Assembly (NCBI GenBank): GCA_028696635.1
Contig: JAQVGR010000093.1
Coordinates: forward strand, 1 to 6,607
Direction: 5' to 3'
Length of the DNA: 6,607 nt
Source: Candidatus Krumholzibacteriia bacterium
GTDB lineage: Bacteria; Krumholzibacteriota; Krumholzibacteriia; Krumholzibacteriales; Krumholzibacteriaceae
Part shown: one piece after another, positions 5,502-6,607 of the stretch
Layout: each line of letters starts with the position of its first letter
Position numbering within the stretch: position 1 is the first letter of the stretch
Notes under the pieces: generated by a model
Told to the model about the DNA's origin: nothing
The model's input: only the letters and a program-made list of their open reading frames with translations
Database searches by the model: none
Position numbers and translations under genes: made by a program

Positions 5502-5529
5502 AACGGGGCGCGGCGAGCCGCGCCCCGTT
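5502..5529 (-). terminator. GC hairpin, probable terminator of the barrel-protein gene
   Basis: Positions 5502-5514 and 5517-5529 are perfect reverse complements (13 bases each, AACGGGGCGCGGC), allowing a 12-13 bp stem with a tiny loop. It begins 27 bases beyond the stop codon of the DUF3078-like gene and lies upstream of the next promoter, the right place for a terminator. There is no proper U-tract on the minus strand (the stem is followed by CGCCGTTGCG). Termination may therefore be weak, or the structure may act mainly to stabilise the mRNA 3' end. Confidence 0.6.
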
Positions 5530-5556
5530 TACCGGCGTCATATCCGCGCGCGGGCG

Positions 5557-6459
5557 CTACTCCGGCTCGACGTTCCCGAACCGGTAATTGATCCCCAGCG
5601 CGAGGGTCTGCTTGAAGCTCCCCTTGAGATCGATCTCCTTGTCGTACCGGAAATCGACGTAGAGACTGACCACGATGTGCCCGGTGACGTTCGCCGAGAA
5701 GGTGTTCTCCCAGCGCACGTCGGGCGACTTCCAGTAATCCTCGCCGGGGAGCCCGGCCAGGTCGTCTTTCTCCGAGTTGTACAGCGCCTGGAAGACGTTG
5801 AGCTTCGACGAGTAGATGATCCTCCCCTCGGCGAGCGGGAGCCGGGCGTCGGCGTCGAACATCAGGCCGGCGTCCTGCTGCGATCTCGTCTCCCGCTCGA
5901 GGGAGACGGGATCGAGTGCGTCGCGGTCGAGGTACTGGCGCCAGGCGCCGCCGAGGCGCACGAGCAGGTTGCGGTCCTCCCCCTCGATGAGCGCTTTCGA
6001 GATCCCGGCGCTCTCGGTGAATCGCATCGGGTTCACGTACCGCTTCTTCACCGGATCGCTCGCGTCGTAGAACTGGCTCTCGAACCTCCCGCTCACGTAC
6101 GGGTCGAGGGCCTCCCAGACCGTGAACCGGAAGATCGTCTCGAAATCGATCTGGTCGTCCGATTTCTGGGGCCGCTTCCAGCTGTTCGAGTCGTTCTCGT
6201 CCTGATTGTGCGTCTGCCCGTACTTCAGCCGCAGCGTGTTACGGTTGTGCACCGACGGTGTCAGCTGTCGCTGGGCCATCGAGCCGAGGTTCCACCTCCA
6301 GGCGATGTTCCCCACCTCGCCGCCGGTCCAGTTATCGCTGTAGTAGCTCTGCGTCATCGTCAGCTCGGTCTCGAGCAGGTACTCCCACGGCTGGGCCGAC
6401 GCGGCGACCGGCGGGATCGCGAGCATCAGGGCGGCCGCCAGAAGGAAGCAGGTTCTCAT
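5557..6459 (-). CDS. DUF3078-like predicted outer-membrane beta-barrel protein
   Basis: The 300-residue product starts with a classical signal peptide (hydrophobic core about residues 5-18, predicted cleavage after ASA at about 22). The rest consists of alternating amphipathic strands rich in Tyr, Trp, Asn and Arg, as in small outer-membrane barrels. The opening MTQSYYSDNWTGGEVGNIAW (35-54), then the KSDDQIDFETIFRF segment (99-112) and strand-like stretches such as YVSGRFESQFYD (121-132), resemble DUF3078, a family of unknown function common in Bacteroidota. The last strand, TLALGINYRF (285-294), is followed by six extra residues, so the C-terminus is not the typical terminal Phe. I chose the start at 6459 because AAAGGAG (6465-6471) lies five bases upstream and the signal peptide begins there. 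The family match is by motif memory and is moderately sure; the barrel call is stronger than the family name. A ligand or transport role is unknown. Confidence 0.75.
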   Translation of the reverse strand: MRTCFLLAAALMLAIPPVAASAQPWEYLLETELTMTQSYYSDNWTGGEVGNIAWRWNLGSMAQRQLTPSVHNRNTLRLKYGQTHNQDENDSNSWKRPQKSDDQIDFETIFRFTVWEALDPYVSGRFESQFYDASDPVKKRYVNPMRFTESAGISKALIEGEDRNLLVRLGGAWRQYLDRDALDPVSLERETRSQQDAGLMFDADARLPLAEGRIIYSSKLNVFQALYNSEKDDLAGLPGEDYWKSPDVRWENTFSANVTGHIVVSLYVDFRYDKEIDLKGSFKQTLALGINYRFGNVEPE

Positions 6460-6542
6460 CGACGCTCCTTTCGTGTGATCGTATCCCGTACCGTATCCGC
6501 GGCGTCCGCGCCGGAGGCCGGGCGGGCGCCCGCGATGCGTTC
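6460..6542 (-). other. Intergenic leader of the barrel-protein gene
   Basis: This 83-base gap contains the AAAGGAG ribosome-binding site (6465-6471) and two direct copies of GGATACG on the minus strand (6498-6492 and 6486-6480), 12 bases apart. A TACGAT (6483-6478) could serve as a -10 element, but I cannot find a convincing -35 at the right distance. The gene may also be transcribed by read-through from the upstream neighbour. Confidence 0.35.
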
Positions 6543-6607
6543 TCACCGCTCCGTCAGCAGATAAACGGCGAACGAGGCGAGCCAGTGCTCCCCCTCGTAG
6601 CTCCCGC
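6543..6607 (-). CDS. C-terminal fragment, possibly DUF2891 family
   Basis: Only the last 20 codons and the stop (TGA, 6545-6543) are inside the window; the gene enters from the right edge. The visible peptide ends GSYEGEHWLASFAVYLLTER. The YEGEHWLASFAVYLLT segment resembles the C-terminus I associate with DUF2891 proteins (soluble, predicted alpha/alpha-toroid type, function unknown). With so little sequence this is a tentative match. It is on the same strand as the barrel-protein gene and ends 83 bases before that gene's start. Confidence 0.45.
   Translation of the reverse strand, partial: GSYEGEHWLASFAVYLLTER

Noticed and set aside
5461..6564. A 367-codon plus-strand frame opposite the barrel-protein gene.
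   Set aside because: The opposite strand has a signal peptide, a good ribosome-binding site and barrel-like strands; this frame has none of these and is rich in Arg, Val and Pro.
1..6607. CRISPR arrays, tRNA genes, insertion sequences, prophage or defence genes.
   Set aside because: I found no spaced direct-repeat array, cloverleaf, transposase motif, terminal inverted repeats or nuclease/defence domains in any frame.

Overview
The window is GC-rich and tightly packed with genes. It holds seven complete protein genes and two genes cut by the window edges, and no intergenic gap exceeds 200 bases. I see no tRNA, rRNA, CRISPR array, insertion sequence or other mobile element. The organism is a diderm (Gram-negative type) bacterium: one gene encodes a predicted outer-membrane beta-barrel protein with a signal peptide, and another encodes a lipoprotein. 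Several families present (DUF3078-like barrel, a rhomboid with the short C-terminal tail common in Bacteroidota, GH99, and probably DUF2891) are typical of the FCB superphylum. With this high GC, that suggests a high-GC FCB relative (for example Krumholzibacteriota, Latescibacterota or Gemmatimonadota-like) rather than a classical Bacteroides. This placement is inference from gene content only.

Left block (1-2457, minus strand): a four-gene operon transcribed right to left. In order it encodes a YitT/DUF161 membrane protein with a DUF2179 domain, a Nim-like FMN-binding split-barrel protein, a rhomboid intramembrane protease, and the start of a patatin-like phospholipase. Every junction is a stop/start overlap or abutment (ATGA, TGA|ATG, TGATG, ATGA). 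The last junction is bridged by a seven-codon minicistron.

Middle block (2458-4677): a divergent promoter region whose two -35 elements form the arms of an 8-bp inverted repeat. It is followed on the plus strand by a lipoprotein GH99 endo-alpha-mannosidase-like glycoside hydrolase and, 22 bases later, an EamA/DMT permease. The permease gene overlaps the next, convergent gene by 35 bases at their 3' ends.

Right block (4643-6607, minus strand): a UreH/NicO-like membrane metal-transport protein with a histidine-rich loop and its own sigma70-like promoter; a strong GC hairpin, probably the terminator of the gene to its right; a DUF3078-like outer-membrane barrel protein; and the last 20 codons of a gene whose tail resembles DUF2891.

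The genes do not form one obvious pathway. The best-supported functional units are the coupled membrane/lipid operon on the left and the GH99-permease pair. No clearly novel defence or mobile system is visible. The most unusual features are regulatory and translational: the palindromic divergent promoter and the chain of coupled starts with a minicistron.
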